Shown here: piece after piece, positions 22,560 through 36,095 of the stretch
Layout of the letters: every line of letters starts with the position of its first letter
Position numbering within the stretch: the first letter of the stretch is position 1
Source: Calliopsis andreniformis
Taxonomy: Eukaryota; Arthropoda; Insecta; Hymenoptera; Andrenidae
Direction of reading: 5' to 3'
Length of the DNA: 64,000 nt
NCBI RefSeq assembly: GCF_051401765.1
Contig: NW_027480422.1
Coordinates: 27,794,001 to 27,858,000, forward strand
Position numbers and translations under genes: made by a program
The notes under the pieces: generated by a model
Seen by the model: the letters and a program-made list of their open reading frames with translations, nothing else
What the model was told of the DNA's origin: nothing
Databases searched by the model: none

Positions 22560-25500
22560 TTGTATTTTATGCTTCTGGCGTTGACTTCTTAGGCCCTAAC
22601 TATTCGATCTGGTGGAGCAACGCCCCAGAGTGAAGCCTAGGTTGCCCGAAACGTAGAAATGACCATTATCTTCACACTGTTTGCGATTATTCATTTTATA
22701 CGATGGTAAAACTGTTGTACATATATCGTATTTTATGATTCTGGCGTTGCCTTTTAGGCTCTAACTATTCGATCAGGTGGAGCGACGCCCTAGGGTGTAG
22801 CCAGGGTTGTCCAGAACGTAGAAATGACCATAACTTACATACTGGTTGCATTTATTCGTTTTATACGATGGAAAAACTGTTGTATTTATTTTGTATTTTA
22901 TGCTTCGGGCGTTGACTTCCAAGGCCCTAACTATACGATCTGGTGGAGCAACGCACTAGAGAGAAGCCTAGGTTGCCCGGAACGTAGAAATGACCATTAC
23001 CTTCACGTTGCTTGCAATTATACATTTTATACGATGGAAAAACTGTTGTATTTTTATTATATTTTATGCTGCTGGCGTTGACTTCTAAGTCCCTTGCTAT
23101 TCGATCTGGTGGAGCAACGCCCTTGAGCGAAGCCTAGGTTGGTCGGAACGTAGAAATGACCTGTACTTACACACTGGTTGCAATTATTCCTGTTATACGG
23201 TCGAAAAACTGTTGTACTTATGTTGTATTTTATGCTTCTGGCGTCGAATTCTAAGTCCCAAACTATTCGATCTGGTGGAGCAACGCCCTTGAGTGAAGCC
23301 TAGGTTGCCCGTAACGTAGAAATGACCATTACTTTCACACGGTTTGCAAATATAAATTATATACGATGGAAAAGCTGTTGTATTTATATTGCATTTTATG
23401 CTTCTGGCGTTGACTTATTAGGCCCTAACTATTTGATCTGGTGGAGCACCGCCCTGTAGTGAAGCCTTGGTTGCCCGGAACGTAGAAATGACCATAGCCA
23501 TCACAGTGGTTGCAATTATTCCTGTTATACAAGGGAAAAACTGTTGTATTTATATTGTATTTTATGCTTCTGGCGTTGACTTCTTAGGCCCTAACTATTC
23601 GATCTGGTGGAGCAACGCCCTAGAGTGAAGCCAAGGTTGCCCGGAATGTAGAAATGACCATCACTTTCACACTGGTTGCAATTATTCTTGTTATACGATG
23701 GAAAAACTATTGTATTTATTTTGTATTTTATGCCTCTGGCGTTGACTCCTAAGGCCGTAGCTATTCGATTTGGTGGAGCAACGCCATAGAGTGAAGCCTA
23801 GGTTGCCCGGAACGTAGAAATGACCATGTCTTTCACACTGTTTGCAATTATTCCTGTTATACGATTGAAAAACTGTTGTATTTATATTGTATTTTATGCT
23901 TCTGGCGTTGACTTCTAAGGCCGCAGCTATCCGATGTGGTGGATCAACGCCCTAGAGTGAAACCTAGGTTGCCCGGAACGTAGAAATGACCATACCTTTC
24001 ACACTGGTTGCAATTATTCCTGTTATACGATGGAAAAGCTGTTCTATTTGTATTGTATTTTATGCGTCTGGAGTTGTTTTCTAAGGCCCTAACTATTCGA
24101 CCTGGTGGAGCAAAGCCCTAGAGTGAAGCCTAGGTTGCCCAGGAACGTAGAAATGACCATCACTTTCACACTGGTTGCAATTATTCCTGTTATACGATGG
24201 AAAAACTGTTGTATTTATATTATATTTTATGCTTCAGAAGTTGACTTCTAGGGCCGTAGATATTCGATGTGGTGGAGAAACGCCCTAGAGTGAAGCCTAG
24301 GTTGCCCGGAACTTAGAAATGACCATCACCTTCACTCTGGTTGCAATTAATCCTGTTATACGATGGGAAAACTGTTGTATTTATATTGTATTTTATGCTT
24401 CTGGCGTTGACTTCTTAGGCCCCAACTATCCGATCTGGTGGAACAACTCCCTAGAGTGAAGCCTAGGTTGCCCGGAACGTAGAATTAACCTTCACTTTCA
24501 CACTGCTTGCAACTATACATTATATACGATGGAAAAGCTGTTGTATTTATATTGTATTTTATGCTTCTGGCGTTGTCTTCTTAGGCACTAACTATTCGAT
24601 CTCGTGGAGCAATGCTCTTGAGTAAAGCCTAGGTTGCCCGGAACGTAGAAATGACCATAACTATCAGACTGGTTGCAATTATTCGTTTTATAGGATGGAA
24701 AGACTGTTGTATTTATATTGTATTTTATAGTTATGGCGTTGTCTTCTAGGGCCGTAGCTATTCGACGTGGTGGAGCAACGCCCTCGAGTGAAGCCTAGGT
24801 TACCCGTAACATAGAAATGACGAGTACTTTCATACTGATTGCAATTATTCGTTTTATACGATGGAAAAGCTGTTGTATTTATTTTGTATTTTATGCTTCT
24901 GGCGTTGAATTCTAAGTCCCTAATTATGCGATCTGGTGGAGCAACGCCCTACAGTTAAGCCTAGGTTGCCCGGAACGTAGAAATGACCTTTACTTTCACG
25001 CTGTTTGCAAATATACATTATATACGATGGAAAGCTGTTGTATTTATATTGTATTTTATGCTTCTGGCGTTGACTTCTTAGACCCTAGCTATTCGATCTG
25101 GTGGAACAACGCCCTAGAGTGAAGCCTAGGTTGTCCGGAACGTAGAAATGCCCATCACTTTCACACTGGTTGCTGTTACTCCTGTTATACGGTGGAAAAA
25201 CTGTTGTATTTATTTTGTATTTGATGCTTCTGGCGTTGAATTCCAAGTCCCTAGCTATTCGATCTGGTGGAGCAACGCCCTAGAGTGAAGCCTAGGTTAC
25301 CCGGAACATTGAAATGATCAGTACTTTCACACTGGTAGCAGTTATTCCTGTTATACTATGGAAAAACTGTTGTATTCTTATTGTATTTTATGCTTCTGGC
25401 GTTGACTTCTTAGTCCCTAACTATTGGATCAGGTGGAGCAACGCCCTGGAGTGAAGCCAAGGTTGCCCGGAACGTAGAAATGACCATCCCTTTCACACTG

Positions 25501-26385
25501 GTTGCAGTTACTCCTCCTATACGGTGGAAAAACTGTTGTATTTATTTTGTATTTGATGCTTCTGGCGTTGAATTCCAAGTCCCTAGCTATTCGATCTGGT
25601 GGAGCAACGCCCTAGAGTGAAGCCTAGGTTACCCGGAACGTAGAAATGACCATTACTTTCACATTGGTTGCAATTATACCTTTTACAGGATGGAAAAGCT
25701 GTTGTGTTTTTATTGTATTTTACGCGTCTGGCGTTGTTTTCTAAGGCCCTAACTATTCGACCTGGTGGAGGAACGCCCTAGAGTGAAGCCTAGGTTGCCC
25801 GGAACGTAGAAATGACCATTACTTTCACACTGGTTGCAATTATTCCTGTTATACGATCTACAAACTGTTGGATTTTTATTGTACTTTATGATTCTGACGT
25901 TGACTTCTTAGGCCCTAACTATTGGATCTGGTGGACCAACGCCCCAGAGTGAAGCCTAGCATGCCCGGAGCGCAGAAATGGCCATTACTTTCAGAATGGT
26001 TGCAATTATTCGTTTTATACGATGGAAAAACTGTTGTACTTATATTGTATTTTATGCTTCTGGCGTTGACTTCTTAGGCCCTAACTATTCGGTCTGGTGG
26101 TACGACGCCCTAGAGAGAGGCCTAGGCTGCCCGCAACGTAGAAATGTCCATCACTATCACAGTGGTTGCAGTTACTCCTGTTATACTATGGAAAAACTGT
26201 TGCATTTTTATTGTATTTTATGCTTCTGGCGTTGTATTCAAAGTCCCTAACTATTCGATCTGGTGGAGCAACGCCCTGGAGTCAAGCCTAGGTTGCACGG
26301 AACGTAGAAATGACCATAACTTTCGCACTGGTTGCAATTATTCGTTTTATACAATGGAAAAACTGTTCTATTTATTTTGTATTTT
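22560..26385 (+). repeat. Unit A of the 22.6-36.1 kb series (about 23 monomers)
   Basis: The landmark GACCATTATCTTCACAC is at 22661 and recurs at 26478 and 31456, offsets of 3817 and 4978 bp. Unit A is the right part of R plus about 1.1 kb of new monomers after 25.3 kb (GATCAGTACTTTCACAC, GGTTGCAGTTACTCCTCC, GGAGCGCAGAAATGGCC). It is one monomer shorter than unit B in its middle because of the loss near 24062. GAATTC, produced by a CGTTGAATTC variant, is frequent here. Confidence 0.75.
24050..24075. other. One-monomer deletion junction in R
   Basis: After GCTGTTCTATTTGTATTGTA, copy L at 16.26 kb continues into GCTTCTGGCGTTGACTTC and a further full monomer with GGAGGAGCAACGC. R passes directly to GCGTCTGGAGTTGTTTTC, the start of the next L monomer. 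Exactly one 166-bp unit is missing. The homologous places at 27.88 and 32.86 kb retain the extra monomer, so this is a loss specific to R. Confidence 0.75.
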
Positions 26386-29300
26386 ATGCTTCTGGCGTTG
26401 ACTTCTTAGGCGCTAACTATTCGATCTGGTGGAGCAACGCCCCAGAGTGAAGCCTAGGTTGCCCGGAACGTAGAAATGACCATTATCTTCACACTGTTTG
26501 CGATTATTCATTTTATACGATGGTAAAACTGTTGTACATATATCGTATTTTATGATTCTGGCGTTGCCTTTTAGGCTCTAACTATTCGATCAGGTGGAGC
26601 GACGCCCTAGGGTGTAGCCAGGGTTGTCCAGAACGTAGAAATGACCATAACTTACATACTGGTTGCAATTATTCGTTTTATACGATGGAAAAACTGTTGT
26701 ATTTATTTTGTATTTTATGCTTCGGGCGTTGACTTCCAAGGCCCTAACTATTCGATCTGGTGGAGCAACGCACTAGAGAGAAGCCTAGGTTGCCCGGAAC
26801 GTAGAAATGACCATTACCTTCACGTTGCTTGCAATTATACATTTTATACGATGGAAAAACTGTTGTATTTTTATTATATTTTATGCTGCTGGCGTTGACT
26901 TCTAAGTCCCTTGCTATTCGATCTGGTGGAGCAACGCCCTTGAGCGAAGCCTAGGTTGGCCGGAACGTAGAAATGACCTGTACTTACACACTGGTTGCAA
27001 TTATTCCTGTTATACGGTAGAAAAACTGTTGTACTTATGTTGTATTTTATGCTTCTGGCGTCGAATTCTAAGTCCCAAACTATTCGATCTGGTGGAGCAA
27101 CGCCCTTGAGTGAAGCCTAGGTTGCCCGTAACGTAGAAATGACCATTACTTTCACACGGTTTGCAAATATAAATTATATACGATGGAAAAGCTGTTGTAT
27201 TTATATTGCATTTTATGCTTCTGGCGTTGACTTATTAGGCCCTAACTATTTGATCTGGTGGAGCACCGCCCTGTAGTGAAGCCTTGGTTGCCCGGAACGT
27301 AGAAATGACCATAGCCATCACAGTGGTTGCAATTATTCCTGTTATACAAGGGAAAAACTGTTGTATTTATATTGTATTTTATGCTTCTGGCGTTGACTTC
27401 TTAGGCCCTAACTATTCGATCTGGTGGAGCAACGCCCTAGAGTGAAGCCAAGGTTGCCCGGAATGTAGAAATGACCATCACTTTCACACTGGTTGCAATT
27501 ATTCTTGTTATACGATGGAAAAACTATTGTATTTATTTTGTATTTTATGCCTCTGGCGTTGACTCCTAAGGCCGTAGCTATTCGATTTGGTGGAGCAACG
27601 CCATAGAGTGAAGCCTAGGTTGCCCGGAACGTAGAAATGACCATGTCTTTCACACTGTTTGCAATTATTCCTGTTATACGATTGAAAAACTGTTGTATTT
27701 ATATTGTATTTTATGCTTCTGGCGTTGACTTCTAAGGCCGCAGCTATCCGATGTGGTGGATCAACGCCCTAGAGTGAAGCCTAGGTTGCCCGGAACGTAG
27801 AAATGACCATACCTTTCACACTGGTTGCAATTATTCCTGTTATACGATGGAAAAGCTGTTCTATTTGTATTGTATTTTATGCTTCTGGCGTTGACTTCTT
27901 AGGCCCTAACTATTCGATCTGGAGGAGCAACGCTCTAGAGAGAAGCCTAGATTGCCCGGAACGTAGAAATGACCATTACCTTCTGTCTTGTTGCAATTAT
28001 TCCTGTTATACGATGAAAAAACTGTTGTATTTTTATTGTATTTTATGCGTCTGGAGTTGTTTTCTAAGGCCCTAACTATTCGACCTGGTGGAGCAAAGCC
28101 CTAGAGTGAAGCCTAGGTTGCCCAGGAACGTAGAAATGACCATCACTTTCACACTGGTTGCAATTATTCCTGTTATACGATGGGAATACTGTTGTATTTA
28201 TATTATATTTTATGCTTCAGAAGTTGACTTCTAGGGCCGTAGATATTCGATGTGGTGGAGAAACGCCCTAGAGTGAAGCCTAGGTTGCCCGGAACTTAGA
28301 AATGACCATCACCTTCACTCTGGTTGCAATTAATCCTGTTATACGATGGGAAAACTGTTGTATTTATATTGTATTTTATGCTTCTGGCGTTGACTTCTTA
28401 GGCCCCAACTATCCGATCTGGTGGAACAACTCCCTAGAGTGAAGCCTAGGTTGCCCGGAACGTAGAATTAACCTTCACTTTCACACTGCTTGCAACTATA
28501 CATTATATACGATGGAAAAGCTGTTGTATTTATATTGTATTTTATGCTTCTGGCGTTGTCTTCTTAGGCACTAACTATTCGATCTCGTGGAGCAATGCTC
28601 TTGAGTAAAGCCTAGGTTGCCCGGAACGTAGAAATGACCATAACTATCAGACTGGTTGCAATTATTCGTTTTATAGGATGGAAAGACTGTTGTATTTATA
28701 TTGTATTTTATAGTTATGGCGTTGTCTTCTAGGGCCGTAGCTATTCGACGTGGTGGAGCAACGCCCTCGAGTGAAGCCTAGGTTACCCGTAACATAGAAA
28801 TGACGAGTACTTTCATACTGATTGCAATTATTCGTTTTATACGATGGAAAAGCTGTTGTATTTATTTTGTATTTTATGCTTCTGGCGTTGAATTCTATGT
28901 CCCTAATTATGCGATCTGGTGAAGCAACGCCCTACAGTTAAGCCTAGGTTGCCCGGAACGTAGAAATGACCTTTACTTTCACGCTGTTTGCAAATATACA
29001 TTATATACGATGGAAAGCTGTTGTATTTATATTGTATTTTATGCTTCTGGCGTTGACTTCTTAGACCCTAGCTGTTCGATCTGGTGGAACAACGCCCTAG
29101 AGTGAAGCCTAGGTTGTCCGGAACGTAGAAATGCCCATCACTTTCACACTGGTTGCTGTTACTCCTGTTATACGGTGGAAAAACTGTTGTATTTATTTTG
29201 TATTTGATGCTTCTGGCGTTCAATTCCAAGTCCCTAGCTATTCGATCTGGTGGAGCAACGCCCTAGAGTGAAGCCTAGGTTACCCGGAACATTGAAATGA

Positions 29301-31275
29301 TCAGTACTTTCACACTGGTTGCAGTTATTCCTGTTATACTATGGAAAAACTGTTGTATTCTTATTGTATTTTATGCTTCTGGCGTTGACTTCTTAGTCCC
29401 TAACTATTGGATCAGGTGGAGCAACGCCCTGGAGTGAAGCCAAGGTTGCCCGGAACGTAGAAATGACCATCCCTTTCACACTGGTTGCAGTTACTCCTCC
29501 TATACGGTGGAAAAACTGTTGTATTTATTTTGTATTTGATGCTTCTGGCGTTGAATTCCAAGTCCCTAGCTATTCGATCTGGTGGAGCAACGCCCTAGAG
29601 TGAAGCCTAGGTTACCCGGAACGTAGAAATGACCATTACTTTCACATTGGTTGCAATTATACCTTTTACAGGATGGAAAAGCTGTTGTGTTTTTATTGTA
29701 TTTTACGCGTCTGGCGTTGTTTTCTAAGGCCCTAACTATTCGACCTGGTGGAGGAACGCCCTAGAGTGAAGCCTAGGTTGCCCGGAACGTAGAAATGACC
29801 ATTACTTTCACACTGGTTGCAATTATTCCTGTTATACGATCTACAAACTGTTGGATTTTTATTGTACTTTATGATTCTGACGTTGACTTCTTAGGCCCTA
29901 ACTATTGGATCTGGTGGACCAACGCCCCAGAGTGAAGCCTAGCATGCCCGGAGCGCAGAAATGGCCATTACTTTCAGAATGGTTGCAATTATTCGTTTTA
30001 TACGATGGAAAAACTGTTGTACTTATATTGTATTTTATGCTTCTGGCGTTGACTTCTTAGGCCCTAACTATTCGGTCTGGTGGTACGACGCCCTAGAGAG
30101 AGGCCTAGGCTGCCCGCAACGTAGAAATGTCCATCACTTTCACAGTGGTTGCAGTTACTCCTGTTATACTATGGAAAAACTGTTGCATTTTTATTGTATT
30201 TTATGCTTCTGGCGTTGTATTCAAAGTCCCTAACTATTCGATCTGGTGGAGCAACGCCCTGGAGTCAAGCCTAGGTTGCACGGAACGTAGAAATGACCAT
30301 AACTTTCGCACTGGTTGCAATTATTCGTTTTATACAATGGAAAAACTGTTCTATTTATTTTGTATTTTATGCTTCGGGCGTTGACATCTAAGGCCCTAAC
30401 TATTCGATCTGGTGTAGCAACGCTCTAGAGTGAAGCCTAGGTTGCCGGGAACGTAGAAATGGGCATTACCTTCACACTGCTTGCAATTATACATTTTATA
30501 CGATGGAAAAACTGTTGTACATATGTTGTATTTTATTCTTCTGGCTCTGAATTCTAAGTCCCCAGCTATTCGATCTGGTGGAGCAACGCCCTAGAGTGAA
30601 GCCTAGGTTACCCGGAACATAGAAATGATCAGTACTTTCACACTGGTTGCAGTTATTCCTGTTATACTATGGAAAAACTGTTGCATTTTTATTGTATTTT
30701 ATTCTTCTCGCGTTGAATTCTCAGTCCATAGCTATTCGATCTGGTGGAGCAATGCCCTAGTGTGAAGCCTAAGTAACCCGGAACATAGAAATGACCAGTA
30801 CGTTCACACTGGTTGTAGCTTTCTTGCTATACGATGGAAAAACTGTTGCATTTTTACTGTATTTTATGCTTCTGGCGTTGTATTCAAAGTCCCTAACTAT
30901 TCGATCTGGTGGAGCAACGCCCTGGTGTCAAGCCTAGGTTGCACGGAACGTAGAAATGACCATAACTTTCGCACTGGTTGCAATTATTCGTTTTATACCA
31001 TGGAAAAACTGTTGTATTTATTTTGTATTTTATGCTTCGGGCGTTGACTTCTAAGGCCCTAACTATACGATCTGGTGGAGCAACGCTCTACCGTGAAGCC
31101 TAGGTTGCCCAGAACGTAGAAATGACCATTACCTTCACACTGCTTGCAATTATACATTTTATTCGATGGAAAAACTGTTGTACATATATCGTATTTTATG
31201 CTTCTGGCGTTGACGTCTTAGGCCCTAACCATTCGATCAGGTGGAGCAACGCCCTAGGGTGAAGCCTAGGTTGCC
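26386..31275 (+). repeat. Unit B of the 22.6-36.1 kb series (about 29-30 monomers)
   Basis: Follows unit A in order up to about 30384 (offset 3983 bp after the restored monomer), then has about 0.9 kb not present in A. That extra part contains GCATTTTTACTGTATTTTATG, a shortened GGTTGTAGCTTTCTTGC, and GGCGTTGACGTCTTAGG. The left junction is a switch at about 26370-26400 from a monomer ending in TACAATGGAAAAACTGTTC to one with GCGCTAACTATTCG. Confidence 0.75.
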
Positions 31276-34200
31276 CGGAACGTAGAAATGACCATAGCTT
31301 TCACACTGGTTGCAATTATTCCTGTTATAGAAGGGAAAAACTGTTGTATTTATATTGTATTTTATGCTTCTGGCGTTGACTTCTTAGGCCCTAACTATTC
31401 GATCTGGTGGAGCAACGCCCCAGAGTGAAGCCTAGGTTGCCCGGAACGTAGAAATGACCATTATCTTCACACTGTTTGCGATTATTCATTTTATACGATG
31501 GTAAAACTGTTGTACATATATCGTATTTTATGATTCTGGCGTTGCCTTTTAGGCTCTAACTATTCGATCAGGTGGAGCGACGCCCTAGGGTGTAGCCTGG
31601 GTTGTCCGGAACGTAGAAATGACCATAACTTTCATACTGGTTGCAATTATTCGTTTTATACGATGGAAAAACTGTTGTATTTATTTTGTATTTTATGCTT
31701 CGGGCGCTGACTTCCAAGGCCCTAACTATTCGATCTGGTGGAGCAACGCACTAGAGAGAAGCCTAGGTTGCCCGGAACGTAGAAATGACCATTACCTTCA
31801 CGTTGCAAGCAATTATACATTTCATACGATGGAAAAACTGTTGTATTTTTATTATATTTTATGCTGCTGGCGTTGACTTCTAAGTGCCTTGCTATTCGAT
31901 CTGGTGGAGCAACGCCCTTGAGCGAAGCCTAGGTTGGCCGGAACGTAGAAATGACCTGTACTTAAACACTGGTTGCAATTATTCCTGTTATACGGTGGAA
32001 AAACTGTTGTACTTATGTTGTATTTTATGCTTCTGGCGTCGAATTCTAAGTCCCAAACTATTCGATCTGGTGGAGCAACGCCCTTGAGTGAAGCCTAGGT
32101 TGCCCGTAACGTAGAAATGACCATTACTTTCACACGGTTTGCAAATATAAATTATATACGATGGAAAAGCTGTTGTATTTATATTGCATTTTATGCTTCT
32201 GGCGTTGACTTATTAGGCCCTAACTATTTGATCTGGTGGAGCACCGCCCTGTAGTGAAGCCTTGGTTGCCCGGAACGTAGAAATGACCATAGCCATCACA
32301 GTGGTTGCAATTATTCCTGTTATACAAGGGAAAAACTGTTGTATTTATATTGTATTTTATGCTTCTGGCGTTGACTTCTTAGGCCCTAACTATTCGATCT
32401 GGTGGAGCAACGCCCTAGAGTGAAGCCAAGGTTGCCCGGAATGTAGAAATGACCATCACTTTCACACTGGTTGCAATTATTCTTGTTATACGATGGAAAA
32501 ACTGTTGTATTTATTTTGTATTTTATGCCTCTGGCGTTGACTCCTAAGGCCGTAGCTATTCGATTTGGTGGAGCAACGCCATAGAGTGAAGCCTAGGTTG
32601 CCCGGAACGTAGAAATGACCATGTCTTTCACACTGTTTGCAATTATTCCTGTTATACGATTGAAAAACTGTTGTATTTATATTGTATTTTATGCTTCTGG
32701 CGTTGACTTCTAAGGCCGCAGCTATTCGATGTGGTGGATCAACGCCCTAGAGTGAAGCCTAGGTTGCCCGGAACGTAGAAATGACCATACCTTTCACACT
32801 GGTTGCAATTATTCCTGTTATACGATGGAAAAGCTGTTCTATTTGTATTGTATTTTATGCATCTGGCGTTGACTTCTTAGGCCCTAACTATTCGATCTGG
32901 AGGAGCAACGCTCTAGAGAGAAGCCTAGATTGCCCGGAACGTAGAAATGACCATTACCTTCTGTCTTGTTGCAATTATTCCTGTTATACGATGAAAAAAC
33001 TGTTGTATTTTTATTGTATTTTATGCGTCTGGAGTTGTTTTCTAAGGCCCTAACTATTCGACCTGGTGGAGCAAAGCCCTAGAGTGAAGCCTAGGTTGCC
33101 CAGGAACGTAGAAATGACCATCACTTTCACACTGGTTGCAATTATTCCTGTTATACGATGGAAAAACTGATGTATTTATATTATATTTTATGCTTCAGAA
33201 GTTGACTTCTAGGGCCGTAGATATTCGATGTGGTGGAGAAACGCCCTAGAGTGAAGCCTAGGTTGCCCGGAAAGTAGAAATGCCCATTACTTTCACACTG
33301 GTTGTAATTATTCCTGTTATACGATAGAATATATGTTGTATTTTTATTTTATTTTGTGCTCCTGGCGTTGACTTCTAAGGTCCTAGCTATTCGATCTGGT
33401 GGAGCAACGCTCTAGAGTGAAGCCTAGGTTGCCCGGAACTTAGAAATGACCATCACCTTCACTCTGGTTGCAATTAATCCTGTTATACGATGGAAAAACT
33501 GTTGTATTTATATTGTATTTTATGCTTCTGGCGTTGACTTCTTAGGCCCCAACTATCCCATCTGGTGGAACAACTCCCTAGAGTGAAGCCTAGGTTGCCC
33601 GGAACGTAGAATTAACCTTCACTTTCACACTGCTTGCAACTATACATTATATACGATGGAAAAGCTGTTGTATTTATATTGTATTTTATGCTTCTGGCGT
33701 TGTCTTCTTAGGCACTAACTATTCGATCTCGTGGAGCAATGCTCTTGAGTAAAGCCTAGGTTGCCCGGAACGTAGAAATGACCATAACTATCAGACTGGT
33801 TGCAATTATTCGTTTTATAGGATGGAAAGACTGTTGTATTTATATTGTATTTTATAGTTATGGCGTTGTCTTCTAGGGCCGTAGCTATACGACGTGGTGG
33901 AGCAACGCCCTCGAGTGAAGCCTAGGTTACCCGTAACATAGAAATGACCAGTACTTTCATACTGATTGCAATTATTCGTTTTATACGATGGAAAAGCTGT
34001 TGTATTTATTTTGTATTTTATGCTTCTGGCGTTGAATTCTAAGTCCCTAATTATGCGATCTGGTGGAGCAACGCCCTACAGTTAACCCTAGGTTGCCCGG
34101 AACGTAGAAATGACCTTTACTTTCACGCTGTTTGCAAATATACATTATATACGATGGAAAGCTGTTGTATTTATATTGTATTTTATGCTTCTGGCGTTGA

Positions 34201-36095
34201 CTTCTTAGACCCTAGCTATTCGATCTGGTGGAACAACGCCCTAGAGTGAAGCCTAGGTTGTCCGGAACGTAGAAATGCCCATCACTTTCACACTGGTTGC
34301 TGTTACTCCTGTTATACGGTGGAAAAACTGTTGTATTTATTTTGTATTTGATGCTTCTGGCGTTGAATTCCAAGTCCCTAGCTATTCGATCTGGTGGAGC
34401 AACGCCCTAGAGTGAAGCCTAGGTTACCCGGAACATTGAAATGATCAGTACTTTCACACTGGTTGCAGTTATTCCTGTTATACTATGGAAAAACTGTTGT
34501 ATTCTTATTGTATTTTATGCTTCTGGCGTTGACTTCTTAGTCCCTAACTATTGGATCAGGTGGAGCAACGCCCTGGAGTGAAGCCAAGGTTGCCCGGAAC
34601 GTAGAAATGACCATCCCTTTCACACTGGTTGCAGTTACTCCTCCTATACGGTGGAAAAACTGTTGTATTTATTTTGTATTTGATGCTTCTGGCGTTGAAT
34701 TCCAAGTCCCTAGCTATTCGATCTGGTGGAGCAACGCCCTAGAGTGAAGCCTAGGTTACCCGGAACGTAGAAATGACCATTACTTTCACATTGGTTGCAA
34801 TTATACCTTTTATAGGATGGAAAAGCTGTTGTGTTTTTATTGTATTTTACGCGTCTGGCGTTGTTTTCTAAGGCCCTAACTATTCGACCTGGTGGAGGAA
34901 CGCCCTAGAGTGAAGCCTAGGTTGCCCGGAACGTAGAAGTGACCATTACTTTCACACTGGTTGCAATTATTCCTGTTATACGATCTACAAACTGTTGGAT
35001 TTTTATTGTACTTTATGATTCTGACGTTGACTTCTTAGGCCCTAACTATTGGATCTGGTGGACCAACGCCCCAGAGTGAAGCCTAGCATGCCCGGAGCGC
35101 AGAAATGGCCATTACTTTCAGAATGGTTGCAATTATTCGTTTTATACGATGGAAAAACTGTTGTACTTATATTGTATTTTATGCTTCTGGCGTTGACTTC
35201 TTAGGCCCTAACTATTCGGTCTGGTGGAACGACGCCCTAGAGAGAGGCCTAGGCTGCCCGCAACGTAGAAATGTCCATCACTTTCACAGTGGTTGCAGTT
35301 ACTCCTGTTATACTATGGAAAAACTGTTGCATTTTTATTGTATTTTATGCTTCTGGCGTCGAATTCTAAGTCCCCAGCTATTCGATCTGGTGGAGCAACG
35401 CCCTAGAGTGAAGCCTAGGTTACCCGGAACATAGAAATGATCAGTACTTTCACACTGGTTGCAGTTATTCCTGTTATACTGTGGAAAAACTGTTGCATTT
35501 TTATTGTATTTTATTCTTCTCGCGTCGAATTCTCAGTCCATAGCTATTCGATCTGCTGGAGCAATGCCCTAGTGTGTAGCCTAAGTAACCCGGAACATAG
35601 AAATGACCAGTACGTTCACACTGGTTGTAGCTTTCTTGCTATACGATGGAAAAACTGTTGCATTTTTACTGTATTTTATGCTTCTGGCGTTGTATTCAAA
35701 GTCCCTAACTATTCGATCTGGTGGAGCAACGCCCTGGAGTCAAGCCTAGGTTGCACGGAACGTAGAAATGACCATAACTTTCGCACTGGTTGCAATTATT
35801 CGCTTTATACCATGGAAAAACTGTTGTATTTATTTTGTATTTTATGCTTCGGGCGTTGACTTCTAATGCCCTAACTATACGATCTGGTGGAGCAACGCTC
35901 TACCGTGAAGCCTAGGTTGCCCAGAACGTAGAAATGACCATTACCTTCACACTGCTTGCAATTATACATTTTATTCGATGGAAAAACTGTTGTACATATA
36001 TCGTATTTTATGCTTCTGGCGTTGACGTCTTAGGCCCTAACCATTCGATCAGGTGGAGCAACGCCCTAGGGTGAAGCCTAGGTTGCCCGGAACGT
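31276..36095 (+). repeat. Unit C of the 22.6-36.1 kb series (about 29 monomers)
   Basis: Matches unit B at 4978 bp over 31.6-33.2 kb, 5144 bp over about 33.5-35.3 kb (one extra monomer near 33270-33435) and 4812 bp over about 35.6-36.1 kb (two monomers fewer near 35.35 kb). All changes are whole monomers. It begins with GACCATAGCTTTCACACTGG and TATAGAAGGGAAAAACTG, as at 14.7 and 22.5 kb, about one monomer further left than the unit B boundary. After 36.1 kb the order is no longer that of B. Confidence 0.75.
33270..33435 (+). repeat. Extra monomer in unit C shared with 2556-2721
   Basis: Carries GGAAAGTAGAAATGCCC, ATACGATAGAATATATGTTG and GTGCTCCTGGCG. It explains the change of offset between B and C from 4978 to 5144 bp. 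Units at 16.6, 24.3 and 28.3 kb pass directly from the GATATTCGATGTGG monomer to the GGAACTTAGAAATGACC monomer. C therefore keeps an arrangement otherwise seen only at the left end of the window. Confidence 0.75.

Larger units (their letters stand above)
17665..25305 (+). repeat. Higher-order unit, right copy (R), 11 monomers shorter than L
   Basis: Second tandem copy of 8201-17664, about 7641 bp or 46 monomers. Relative to L it lacks six monomers at about 18950 (L 9486-10482), four near 21671 (one copy of the L four-monomer duplication) and one at about 24062 (L 16260-16426). Outside these sites the copies look nearly identical, with scattered single-base differences such as GATTAGACC at 21938 against GATTCGACC at 14134. 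The last part, from about 22.56 kb, is also the first member of the unit series that continues to 36.1 kb. Confidence 0.8.

Noticed and set aside
35437..35859. Longest open frame (140 codons)
   Set aside because: It is the satellite read through successive frames where stop-removing variants happen to line up. Its content is the same repeated peptide, and the homologous places in units A and B have no matching long frame.
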